Positions 11,814 through 22,822 of a stretch of DNA of 64,000 bases are shown piece by piece. The stretch is taken from contig FMBT01000339.1 of the NCBI GenBank assembly GCA_900095095.1, positions 1 to 64,000 of the forward strand, written 5' to 3'. Numbering within the stretch: the stretch's first letter is position 1; each line of letters begins with the position of its first letter. A program made the position numbers and the translations under genes. The DNA is from Fragilariopsis cylindrus CCMP1102 (Eukaryota > Bacillariophyta > Bacillariophyceae > Bacillariales > Bacillariaceae). The notes beneath the pieces are model-generated. The model was given only the letters and a program-made list of their open reading frames with translations. It searched no databases and had not been told where the DNA came from.

Positions 11814-14351
11814 CTACAGTAGTAGGTCAGCATCTTCGTCTTCATCATCGTCACCAATACTGAAGTTAGTAATAGCGTCTGTAGCCGGTGCAATATCTGC
11901 AACACCGACCCAGTCTCCTTCCGATGAAGTCGCAGAAAAGTTCCCTGATGATGTGCTGTTTGATGTTGTTGTGGTAGCAGGTTCTGTCGTTGCAGCAGCA
12001 GCAGCAGCAGCTGTTGGTGTATCGTTCAGTGGGGGGAGGTCAACGATAGTGGCGGTGGTTACCTCAGACTCTGCTCCTACATTCGTTTTGCTTCCACGGG
12101 TATTGAAGTTGTCCATAAAACTGCTTCGAAACTTTGAGCTTTTGGCTTTGGCAAAAAATCCACCAGCCATGTTGGTGGCCTTATTCATGACACCCTGCAT
12201 TTGTACCGGCGGAACGAAGGCATTATTGTTACTATCGTCGCCACCTACACCACTATTGCCATCTCCTCCTACTTCATTTTTTTCTTTCGCTCTTTGGATC
12301 TTTCGTTCTAGTTGATTCTGATACTTGATTCGAAGACGTCCAGCGATAGAACGTAACTCGTCGACTGTTTTGGGACCCGCTCCCAGTAAATCATCTCGCA
12401 CCCGTTTCTCAGTTCTTTCCAGATGGTTGAAAAGTCGAATACAGTAACCTGATGTGTTTCGAAGAATGAAAACAAGTAGTATAAATGATAAATTAATTAT
12501 TTTCGATGTTATTCAAGAAAAATAGAAGTGAGAAATACCATACATACAGTTATAAACACACACACACACACACATAAACTAATATTAACGCATTCCACGT
12601 ACCTTATCGCTTGCATCACCGGGCATACTGTCATTGGTATTGGTTTTCTCAGCTAGATAAGGGATCCGTTTCTCTTTTCCCAATTCGACAGCAACATCAC
12701 ATAGCATAGACATTGCCAATTCTTGAACGGCTGTAATTGCATTCGGATCGGCAAACATTTTCCAAAAGGGTTTTTGTGACAGTAATGCATCCATCCTATC
12801 AGTACTCTTAGCGAGCATTAAAATTTAGCAATCATATCCGTGACGTTAATACAGGTAATCCCAAATGGTAAAACAGCTGTATCACCTGTGAAAAATCGTT
12901 GACAAATAACTGGTTTTGATTCGACCATGTATACCATCATTGCTAATGAAAGTACTCCGCCACTTCTAAAGTCAGTAACAGGATCGGGTTGCTGAAATCC
13001 AAGTCGGTCTACCCAAAATTCATGTGGAATTGGTGGTAGTCCCTCGTCAGTGATGAATGTTTCCAATGTCTGTTCAGATATGATACATCCTTTTCCGATG
13101 GTGCTGCTCCAATAAGTAATAGATCTTCGTCGTCGTTATGATTTTCCCCTTGGTATCGATATGGTTCGATGGCACCATTCAACCACAATCGTGTAATTAG
13201 ATTGTCATAGGAAATTATCATTTTCTTACTTTCTTCAATTCCCTCCTCCCACCATGGCATATGCATCACTGCCGTTTGAGCGGGGGTAGCCTGAAAGGGC
13301 CGTGAGAGTTTCAAACCTGGACGGCATTTCGTATGTAACAATTGTCGATACATCAGAACCTGTGACGCAACAGTTTTATCTGGAAGTGTATATTTCCGAG
13401 CGGTGATGTTCGCTAACGAGGCGGTCGGTAATAGATTCCCAATAGCCTACCAGCATCGTCAGCAAATCCACGTGCGAATCGAGCCGTATTTTTCAATGCT
13501 GTTGAGCTGTCTTATTATTATCGGTGGGGGTTGTCGCATTAGTATTCGTCGTCGTGGTGCTGTCGTTGTTGTTGTTTGTTCCGTTATCAGCAGCTGCCGT
13601 CGTCGACGATGGATCGGTAGTAGCAGCGTCATTTTCACCGTTAATAGTCGCTGCGGTCATCATAGTTTTGCGGTATAAAGATTTTCTTGTCTTACGGTAG
13701 AAATGATCGTCTTCTTCGTACTGAGAATCGTTCTTCTTCAACTTTTGTCGATTTTATAAATTTTATTGTCGTCTTCGTCGTTGTCGTATATTTCGTTATA
13801 ATCACAATTGAGACTAGTATAATCGGTGTTGGATGGAGAAGTGCAATATTTTACAGCCGAAGTGAAGGAAGGTGTCGTCGATTTGCTATTTTGTCGATGA
13901 TATCGTCGTCGTCGTCGTCGTCGTTATTGATGTCGTTATTATTACAAGTATCGTCGTTACAAGTAGTACCGCACGAAAAACGTTCTAATGTCCAGTCCAC
14001 AAAATTGTATTCGTTGTCGTTGTAATGATTGATGTTATCGAATAGATTGCGTTTGCTTTGTTGCTGTTGTCTTATATGATCTTCCTTAGAAACGACTACT
14101 TGAAACGGAGACCGAACTGTGCTTCCAGTGCCCGTAGTAGTACTATTATTGCGCTCGTCTTTTGCTTTTGAAACTTTTACTGATCTGGCACCAGACGACG
14201 AAGACAAACGACGAGATGAATCCTTTCCGGCCAACGGAATCTTTGCAATAGTGTCAGCTACAAGACCAATGCTCTTGTAATGGAAAGAATCAGATATGAT
14301 TCGAGAGTGAGGACAAGTATGGTAAATAGTTGAAACGCAAAAGGAACACAA
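11814..14351 (-). CDS. ELMO-domain protein, frame broken in several places
   Basis: The core, read across frame breaks, contains EGLPPIPHEFW-VDRLGFQQP then DPVTDFRSGGVLSLAMMVYM, the hallmark of the ELMO/CED-12 domain (GF-Q-x-x-DP-x-TDFR-x-x-G-x-L-L). A helical C-terminal half includes TAVQELAMSMLCDVAVELG. ELMO proteins act with small GTPases (ELMODs as Arf GAPs). Frames switch by -1 at about 12835 (TTTT), 13095 (AAAA), 13445, 13510, 13740 and 13880. At each site one missing base would join two sensible segments. An intron (donor at 12602, acceptor near 12450) separates the C-terminal exon, which carries RIKYQNQLERKIQRAKEKN and a Ser/Thr/Ala-rich acidic tail. The N-terminal 13500-14351 part is Asn/Asp/Ser-rich and its start is unclear. 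Confidence 0.7.
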
Positions 14352-14730
14352 AAATATGCATGCGTAACGGTAGACAAAAGTATGTATTAATAATACTACT
14401 TCGTATTGGTAGTAGTAGATAAAAACAAAAGCACGACAGAGTTTATGACCGCCCTGGAACTTCCAGCGATAACAAATCTAGTCGTGGTTGATCAAAAATC
14501 CAGTCCCGTAATATATGGCTATTTGCGTGCTTCAAGTTACGTAGTAGTACAAAACAAAACTTAAAAAGATACCGTAATCATCATCTAAAATATCATCCAT
14601 CGATGATAACCTCAACATCACAAATAATTGAGAAAAGCATTTACTGACCCACTGACCCCAATAAGACCGCATAGGACATAACACCGGCAAAGCACTACAT
14701 GTACTATCCTTCAAAACGCAGATAAATAAT
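14352..14730. other. Divergent intergenic region
   Basis: 380 bp between the ELMO-type gene and the coiled-coil gene; no coding potential recognised. The true start of the ELMO-type gene could lie in here. Confidence 0.3.
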
Positions 14731-15937
14731 ATGAAAATATTCCGATATTACAGCAGCAGGCTTACTATCGTATCATTAAGTTTTCTCGGCACGTCATCGG
14801 CTTTTGGTGTTAGTACTCTTTCTTCTCGAAAAGGAGGAATACTATCGAGTTTGTCAGCCGGTATTGCTGAAACTAATGTTCAACATTCTGTTCCCTACGA
14901 TGCCCCTGCCAAATTGGCCTATGAAGGGGTTGGAAGTCCTGGAGCTTATGCGACTTTTAAAACCAACTATGAGAAAGATGCGGTGAAAGACGTTATTGCC
15001 AAAGAAAGCATCGTCTTTCTCCTTCAGACGACGATGCTTCAGATGCCGAAGATGACGAGAACGAGGTGGAGGATACGAGACGATACTCACGTCTTCGACG
15101 CTCCAGTAATTGGAGATTTACAAAGGAAACTAAACACTAGACAGAAAGCATATAAAATTACCTGATAGCTCAAAACATCGCTTTAAAGCTCAGACCAATC
15201 TATGAACGTAACGGAAAACTTGATATATATAAACCACAATTTTTTATGACCAAGAAACGGAACACCTTTAAAAGAAATTGGAATGCTGAGCAAGAAATCA
15301 AACTAAGGCAGGCAAATAATATGGATACAGATATTAAAAGTCTTCGACAAAAAGCCAGAAAGAACAGGAACAGATACGACAATTGGCAAGAAATGAACAA
15401 GACATTGATTCGTTGACAAAGGAAAAGAACGATATGATTTCCCGGTTACAATCGTACCAGAAACAATCGTACCAGCATTTGATGGAAAAGAAGCAGGAAA
15501 TTAATTCAATTAACAAGGAAATTAACAATCTAGCTAAAAAGTTGTACGATAAGCAGAGTAAGTTGGAACGAAAACAAACCGATGTGTTCTCGCTGCAAAG
15601 CAAAGTGCGACAAATAGGATCCGATGTTGAAGGCCTTGTATCTCAATTAAAAGATAAACAAAACGAATTGGTAACAAAAGAAGCCACTATAACCTCGCTG
15701 AAAAGTACACTACAAGAAAAAGATGCCATTCTAATGAAGCTACAAATAGAGAGAACGAGTTTGCGATTGTTGTCACGACAGGTCTGGAAAATTCTGAAGG
15801 GACGATTCCAAAAGTGTATGCCACTGCCACGACGATTCACGAGCTTTGTACGACGAAAGAAAGTGGTTGACGGAAAAGTTAATGAACAATATCAGGATGA
15901 AAAGATTCCTGTGGGAACACGAAATAGAATGTCTTAA
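14731..15937 (+). CDS. Putative plastid-targeted coiled-coil protein, unknown function
   Basis: ATG 14731 begins a signal peptide ending LGTSSAF-GVSTLSS, a good ASAF motif. After about 85 residues the frame shifts by -1 at GCCAAAGAAAGC (15000). The continuing frame is acidic (DDDASDAEDDENEVEDTRRY) and runs to a likely intron at about 15105-15168. Then come a basic region and, after a second -1 step in the AAAAA near 15350, a long heptad-type coiled coil (DIDSLTKEKNDMISRLQ, IKxLxxKL patterns) to about residue 330. A basic tail ends with TAA at 15937. I do not recognise a family; a structural or tethering role inside the plastid would fit but is inference. That all these pieces are one gene is inferred from their continuity of composition and same-sign shifts. 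Confidence 0.5.
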
Positions 15938-17268
15938 AAAAATATGGCGACTTTGACAAGCAAGAAAATCGATTCTTGAGAGAGACCAACCATGAGAAAT
16001 TGGGTTGGTTTCCCTGCAGCAGTGCATTCCATACTATTTACTGAAACAAAAACAAAAACATACTTGAGAGAACATATGTTGAATGTAGCGTAGAGTGTTT
16101 CATTTGCAACATAGATCCAACGAGTAGACAGATCACAGGAAGTGTAAAAGAAACAATAGATACAAATCAAATTTTTAAATACGCAGCTAAGCTAATTGTT
16201 ATTGTAATAAAAGGTCTCTTGTTAATATTAGTTAGTGCAGTAGGTAATTTTGTGATTGGTTAACTAAAAAGAGTTCCGTAGTTAATGGGTGTGTTTGCTG
16301 AAGTGATTTTCATAATTTGAAAATATATACCAACCAGCTGAACAGTTAATATCAGACGCCAAAAAATATCATATTGCAGAACAAATCAGCATCTACAAGA
16401 TTAATCCTTCCAGAAAGCAGAAATACTTTATATACGAGTAGACATAATAATAACTTATTTTCTATCAAATAACTTTTTACAGAGTTAGTATATTGCTTTT
16501 CCCTCTTTTTCTTCTGCAACTACTGGTTGGTATGATGGGTGGTATATAATGGTTTTAAGAGCTTTCATTCTCTTTGAATTAAAACTCAGTCAATATAATA
16601 CAACAAACTTTTGATAGGATTTTGTTGTTGTGTTGTTGTTGTTGTGATGCTTTCTAGTGTAAAAGGGCATTCCATCACCCAGCCCCCAGCACGACAGACA
16701 TGCAAGACATACACCTCTATTATAGACAAAAGAATAGGAGGAAGGAAAGACTCAGCTGAAGGAGTCAACAGAAAGTACTACTATCAGGCAGTTGCCTAAT
16801 TTATTTGTTATAATATAGCTTTATTTAAGACTAAGATCATGATTTCATCTACTGAGTAATTTAGAAGAAATTATCGCCTCATTGCTTCTATTTTCCTAAG
16901 CACCCTAAGCAAAGAAGCTGACGCTGGTATTCAAATAATGAATTCTGATTGGATGAACATTGATCGAGGTTGATGTTCCTTACCGATCTTAAAAGGATTC
17001 GATTCTTCACATACTTTTTCTCGTCGCGTTATGCTTCGCATTGTTAATGCTTGATTGTTATCGGAAGCGAGTATTGGCTATTGTGATCAAAGTAAATACT
17101 GTGCGTACATCTGATTACACTGTTCACTTTGTAATAAGCTGCCAGGTACCCGAAAATAAGAAGCACTAGTAATATAATCTGTTAGGACGGGGGTTTCTGA
17201 TTATTGATCCGTATACAACATCGGATATAGTTTGCATTAAGTTTTTTTAAACTTGTGTCAACAATAAT
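15938..17268. other. Gene-poor intergenic stretch
   Basis: 1.3 kb between the coiled-coil gene and the transhydrogenase. Apart from the small frame at 16611-16799 nothing coding is seen. It contains short GTT/TTG runs near 16618-16645. Confidence 0.4.
16611..16799 (+). CDS. Small secreted-like frame with LPMO-like N-terminus, possibly a fragment
   Basis: A possible start inside 16611-16640 gives a hydrophobic core (CCCVVVVVMLSS) and, after a plausible signal-peptidase site VKG, the sequence HSITQPPARQTCK. A His immediately after the cleavage site followed by P-x-x-R is how copper lytic polysaccharide monooxygenases and related secreted chitin/cellulose-binding proteins begin. The frame ends after only about 35 more residues, and I find no continuation in other frames, so this could be a decayed or partial gene, an exon of an unmodelled gene, or chance. 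No function is claimed. Confidence 0.25.
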   Translation: MIGFCCCVVVVVMLSSVKGHSITQPPARQTCKTYTSIIDKRIGGRKDSAEGVNRKYYYQAVA

Positions 17269-20200
17269 ATGTTACGCTTAGTGGGAAGTGGTCGTTCAAC
17301 CGCTTACTTGAACAGTCGTCGTTCCGCTAATACACTTCTTCGTGTATTTTCTACGACACCCAAGGGTACGCCATACTCGGAATTAACTGTAGGTGTACCA
17401 AAGGAAACATATCCATTAGAAAAACGTGTTGCAGCAACACCCGAATCAGTTTCAAGACTTGTTAAGCCTGGATTTTCGGTTGTAATTGAAGATGGTGCAG
17501 GTGATCCAGCATTTTTTTCGAATGCTGATTTTGAAGCAGTTGGTGCTAAGATCGTTCCAACTACCGAGGAAGTTTTTAAACAATCTGATATCGTATTGAA
17601 GTTACGACCCCCAACCGAGGATCAGGTTAAATTTCTCGATGGTAAAAAAACTATATTTAGTTTCTTATATCCACGTCAGAATGAAGATCTTGTAAAACAA
17701 TTACAAAATCAAGGTACAACAGCATTCGCAATGGATATGATCCCCCGGACATTATCAAGAGGTCAAACATATGATGCATTATCTAGTCAAGCCAATATAT
17801 CTGGTTATCGTGCTGTATTAGAAGCAAGTAATTGTTTCGGTAGATTCTTCGCGGGCCAAATGACCGCAGCAGGAAAAGTCCCACCAGCGAAGGTATTAGT
17901 TTTAGGAACTGGTGTTGCCGGTTTGGCTGCTATCCAAACCGCAAAGAATATGGGTGCTATAGTACGTGCATTTGACGTCCGACCTGTAACGAAAGAACAA
18001 GTTGAAGCTATGGGTGGTACGTTCCTAGATGTTGATTATGAAGAAGATGGATCGGGTGCTGGTGGATATGCAAAGGAGATGAGTAAAGAATGGCATGCTG
18101 CCGCTCGTGAAATGTTAACACGACAATGTGAAGATGTTGATATTATTGTTACGACTGCTTTAATTCCTGGTCGCACTGCTCCTGTTATGGTCACGAAAGA
18201 GATGATTAGTAAAATGAAATCAGGGTCTGTTACGGTCGATTTAGCAGCTGAAAATGGTGGTAACATCGAAACGACCGTACGGGATGAAATGATCATCACA
18301 GATAATGGTGTTACATGTATAGGTTACACAGATTTGCCCTCCCGTTTACCTACTACGTCTTCTATGTTATATGCCAACAACATATCGAAGTTTTTACTTA
18401 GTGCTGGACCACAAACAACGAAAGAACCAAATTACTTTTATATCGATCATGACGATGAAGCCGTTCGTGGTATGTTGGTTGTAGAAAATGGTAAAATGAT
18501 GTTCCCTCCACCCGCCCCTGCACCACCACCGGTAGTAGAAAAGAAAGTTGTTGAAGAAGTTGTCATCCCAGAAATTGATTATAAGAAAATTTATATTGAT
18601 GGTGCTAAGAATGCTGCTTACATGTCAACATCGATCCTCGCTATTGGTGCTGTTGCACCCAATGCTGCATTCAGTAGTATGTTTACAACCTTTTGGCTTA
18701 GTAATGTAATCGGTGCTCAAGTTGTCATGGGAGTTGCTCATGCTCTGCATTCACCTCTTATGGCCGTTACGAATGCCATTTCTGGTACAACAGCCTTGGG
18801 AGGGATGCATTTAATCGCGCATAGTAACAGTCCAGCCGTTACATTGCTTGGAGCAACAGCAACAACGTTGTCTACCGTGAACATTGTTGGTGGATTCATC
18901 ATCACATCTAAGATGTTGGATATGTTCAAACGCCCTGACGATCCTCCAGAGTATTACAATTACTACATGTATCCTGGAGCATTAACATGGGTTTGTATGG
19001 TGTTGGATCACTTTCTGGTAAATTTCCAGAAATCGATACGCAGCCGCTACCGTAGCATCATTGTTGTGTATCGGAGGTATTGGTGGTCTAGCTTCACAAA
19101 AAACGGCAAGACTCGGTGCAGTATCGGGACAGGCAGGTGTAGCGCTTGGTATAGCGTAAGTAATATCTTTTGTTTCTTCTCGCATTGTTTTTGTGTTCTT
19201 CGCTTACTATTATTTCTATTCGGTCGGTCTAATCTTTGAAATTTACATACGTTTCCTACAATGTTCAGCTCTACATTCGGTCACTTGCACCCGTCGTTTG
19301 CAACGACTGCTTCTTTGGTGGGTTTAATGGGAATTGGAGGAGTTGCTGGTCAGCAAATCGCTCAACGAGTTGAACTTACCTCCTTACCACAAACAGTTGC
19401 TGCATTCCATTCATTGGTAGGTGTCGCTGCGAGTACTGCAGCAATTGGAGATTATTTGAATGCTGACATTGCTACTCTAGATGGTGTTCACATGTCTAGT
19501 GTATATCTAGCAACCGTGATTGGGTCTGTAACTGCTACTGGATCACTCGTTGCATTTGGCAAACTTGATGGTCGTATGGCTTCTTCTCCAATGAAGCTCG
19601 AATACCGTGATCAGATCAATATGGGACTAGGAGCTGCCACTGTAGGAGCCGGTGCCGTTTTTGCGTGTACTGCTAATCCAGTTGTTGGAATGGCTGCCTT
19701 GACAAGCGCATTAGGAACTAGCGGTGCTCTTGGATATCATATGACTGCATCTATTGGTGGTAAGTGTAAACAATAAAAAAATTCCAAAACTTTCGCCAAC
19801 GTATTAATTTGCGTTTTTCTAACCTAAGCGTTGTCTGCTGTCCACTTTTTGTGATAAATCTACGTTTTCTTTTCGTAATAGGAGCGGACAGTAAGTTACT
19901 TTGAAGCTGTTTGGAGTTTTAAGATATTTTGATGAGTTTAAGATATGTATATATCATTTGTCCTACATTTATATTATTTTTATGTGTTGAGTCATACTCA
20001 TTTATTATTTCTCTTCTTGTTCCATCCTTCTATGAATGACACAGTGCCGGTCGTAATTACCGTCTTGAATAGTTATTCTGGATGGGCTCTATGTGCTGAA
20101 GGTTTTATGTTAGATTTGCCTATTATGACGACAGTAGGTGCTTTGATTGGATGCTCTGGTGCTGCTCTAACCAAAATCATGTGTTCCGCGATGAATCGCG

Positions 20201-21092
20201 ACATTATCAGTGTTATTCTTGGAGGGTACGGAACTAAGGCTAGTGGTGGTGGCGAAGCGATGATTTTTGAAGGTGAAAGTACGATGACAAGTGTTGATGA
20301 AACTGTCCAGATGCTTGCTGATGCCGAAACTGTTATTATCGTTCCTGGATATGGTCTGGCAGTTGCCAAGGCTCAATATCCACTGAAAGAATTAACGGAT
20401 ACATTAGTCAAGGCTGGAAAGTCAGTTCGCTTTGCCATCCATCCTGTCGCTGGACGAATGCCCGGACAATTGAATGTGAGTAAATAACTCGTTCATTCGC
20501 TTAGATTATATAAATGTAAATTTCTATCGTATGGAGGGGAAAATGCATCATCCTTCTAACATTGTGTGTGTGTGTGTTCTTAATTGAATTTCAAAAAATG
20601 ATAAATCTACTACTAGGTCTTATTGGCTGAAGCAGGAGTCCCATATGATATTGTAGAAGAATTGGATGAGATTAACGATGACTTCTCAAAAACTGATATT
20701 ACACTTGTGATTGGAGCCAATGATACGGTAAGTATTTAATATTCGTGATCGGTCTGAAATTAGATATTGGATATGTCACTCATACATTGTATTTCTACTT
20801 TTCGTCGATTACCTGGTAACTTGCTTGTTATTTTGGTGTGTGTGTGGTATCTCCGTACCTGTAGATCAATTCTGCAGCGGAAGATGATCCAAACTCTCAG
20901 ATTGCTGGTATGCCAGTATTGAAAGTATGGAATTCAAAGCAAGTTATTGTGATGAAACGTTCATTAGCTGCTGGTTACGCTGGAGTGGATAATCCTGTTT
21001 TCATTAAAGACAATACTGATATGCTTCTTGGAGATGCGAAAGATACTGTTGAGAAGCTTGTTATAGGTGCCAAGGAAGTAATGGGAAAATGA
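17269..21092 (+). CDS. Proton-translocating NAD(P)+ transhydrogenase, fused alpha-beta, six exons
   Basis: The enzyme couples hydride transfer between NADH and NADP+ to proton flow across the inner mitochondrial membrane. Domain I (residues about 40-420) shows [20 protein letters not shown] and the NAD loop [21 protein letters not shown]. Membrane domain II follows, then domain III with [19 protein letters not shown], the NADP-binding [15 protein letters not shown], and C-terminal [16 protein letters not shown]. The N-terminus is basic and Ser/Arg-rich (mitochondrial type). Exons by splice consensus: 17269-19155, 19269-19759, 19882-19890, 20045-20475, 20617-20727, 20865-21092. Exon 1 needs two one-base corrections, near 18987 and 19036, to keep the helices in frame. 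The order alpha then beta in one chain is the single-polypeptide form known from animals and protists. Confidence 0.93.
19882..19890 (+). other. 9-nt microexon of the transhydrogenase gene
   Basis: Preceded by ATAG and followed by GTAAGT. The nine bases are in split phase. Together with the last G of exon 2 and TG from exon 4 they encode the invariant GGADMP turn that opens domain III, which no other reading supplies. Flanking introns are 122 and 154 nt. Confidence 0.85.
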
Positions 21093-21204
21093 AGAGAGTA
21101 TGAGGTAGACTGATGAAATGACAATTTGCATACATGAAAATATAACTTCTCTAAACTTGGCCTTGCTTAGATTAAATATAGAACTTATTAAGTCTAGTTA
21201 TTAG

Positions 21205-22299
21205 CTAAGCAACTAAATGTGATTTACGTTGTGTCATTCCACTCCTCCATTGTCTTTGTTTATCAACCTGATACCATTCACGATTATCATCACCATCAGC
21301 AAGATCAAATGATACAATAACTCGTCGTCTGCTGGACGTTCCTGTTCCTCCGGGTGGTGAACGATGAACACACGCAGAAGCACGTTGAATTGTAGATGAT
21401 TTGTAATAATAATCTCCTTTCATCACAATAAATTCCAATTCTTGTGCGCATCGTAGTGGTGATGATGATGATTCCGAAGATAATGGCGATGGTAATGATG
21501 GTAATAATTTTCCAAATGTACGCAACGATAAATATTCTATTGGTGAAGTACATGTCGAGTCATATATTCTGTACCAACACCACGTAATGTTACATATCCA
21601 CGTAATGGTGCCTTATCTGTATGGTACATTGGATCAATTGCGTTATATTTTGATGCACAAACAATTCGTACATATACAGCATTCACAACAGCATTATCAT
21701 TATTAATATCACGGTCATGGTCAGCTAGTGATATCATCCCCCGAGCCAATTCTTCAAGTGCAGCAATACATCGGTCATTCCTCAAAATGCGATCATTATA
21801 ATTGCATTAAGATTGTCATCGTTATCGAAAAGGGAGTTACATACTTTCAAACAATCATGGTTCATTGTATCGATTGATATTCTAGCACGAAGATCAATAT
21901 CATTTGGTCCGCCATTTTATTATTATTATTATCAGCTATTTCATTTGTAGTATTTGAAGATGATCTTGTAAAGTTGGTATTTGTGACCGTTCTTGTTGTT
22001 GTTTTCTTTGTCGTGAATCTGAATCTGAATCCGAATCCGAAACAGTAACGACACAAACATCATTTCTTCGAAGTGATATCTTAGCATTAGTCCAGCAGCT
22101 ATTTAAGTTGTTATCTGCCGTTTTCTGTTGTTGTTCTTGTTGCTGCAATAATGATATGATGTTATTGTTGATAAGATGTTGACGATAATGCCAATATTCC
22201 ATAAGCTTCAACAGTTATTGAGCAATGGAAAATAGAAATTATCGATCCAACTATCACTCCATACTGGAATGCATGTTGCAAAAACAACATGAATTGCAT
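21205..22299 (-). CDS. DUF1826-like protein with signal-peptide N-terminus
   Basis: Three frame segments line up: an N-terminal hydrophobic leader from ATG 22299 (MQFMLFLQHA, then VIVGSIISIFHCSITVEAYG, VEAYG being a loose ASAF-like end), a middle part with CIAALEELARGMISL and MYHTDKAPLRGYVTLRGVGT, and a C-terminal part with VMKGDYYY, SACVHRSPPGG and RRRVIVSFDLADG. The H-x-D ... R-x-x-x-T-x-x-G-x-GT pattern plus a late HRSPP and a terminal strand-D are what I recall of DUF1826, an uncharacterised family with a possible cupin/dioxygenase-like fold. Frame changes at about 21562, 21792 and 22190 are each -1. Between leader and core is a Gln/Asn/Ser-Asp repeat stretch. Function unknown; the family call is tentative. 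Confidence 0.45.
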
Positions 22300-22822
22300 T
22301 GCATTGCTTTGCTTTGCTTTTGTTTCCAGCAGCAGAACAGAAAACGTTGCACAGTGCCAGTCACACAAGTAATGTTCAACCAAATATGAATTGTTGTAAA
22401 AGAAGACTAGGGATTAGACGTCTTCGAGTCTACTAGTATTACTCTATTGTTGATCATTGTTGATGTAAATGTTCAATTCCAGCCATCATTCAATCTCGAT
22501 TTTCAATTTTAAAAAACGATAGGAGTGGATTGAGATACCTACTACCTACCTACCTACGCGATAGTATGTACTAAAAGTATGACAAGTAGCTATAGTACAT
22601 ATATTATACCTCAAAGATGCGATTCGACTTTGTACTAGGTCGTATTGAATACCATTTTATGCTTCAAATATGAAACTTGAAGTGACAAAGTACGTACTAG
22701 TAACTAGCAAGAATGAATGCGTTTTAAAGTTGAAGAAACGTCGTTTGAACATTATAACTACATTCTTATACTTTAATTAACAAAATTATAGGTTTTCTTA
22801 TATATGTATATTTAGTTTGATA
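22300..22822. other. Intergenic
   Basis: 520 bp between two minus-strand genes. It should carry the promoter of the DUF1826-like gene and the 3' end region of L-aspartate oxidase. TACC repeats at 22535-22557; no gene seen. Confidence 0.4.

Noticed and set aside
13080-13098. 17-nt GT-AG intron in the ELMO-type gene
   Set aside because: Too short to be spliced; a missing base in the AAAA run restores the frame.
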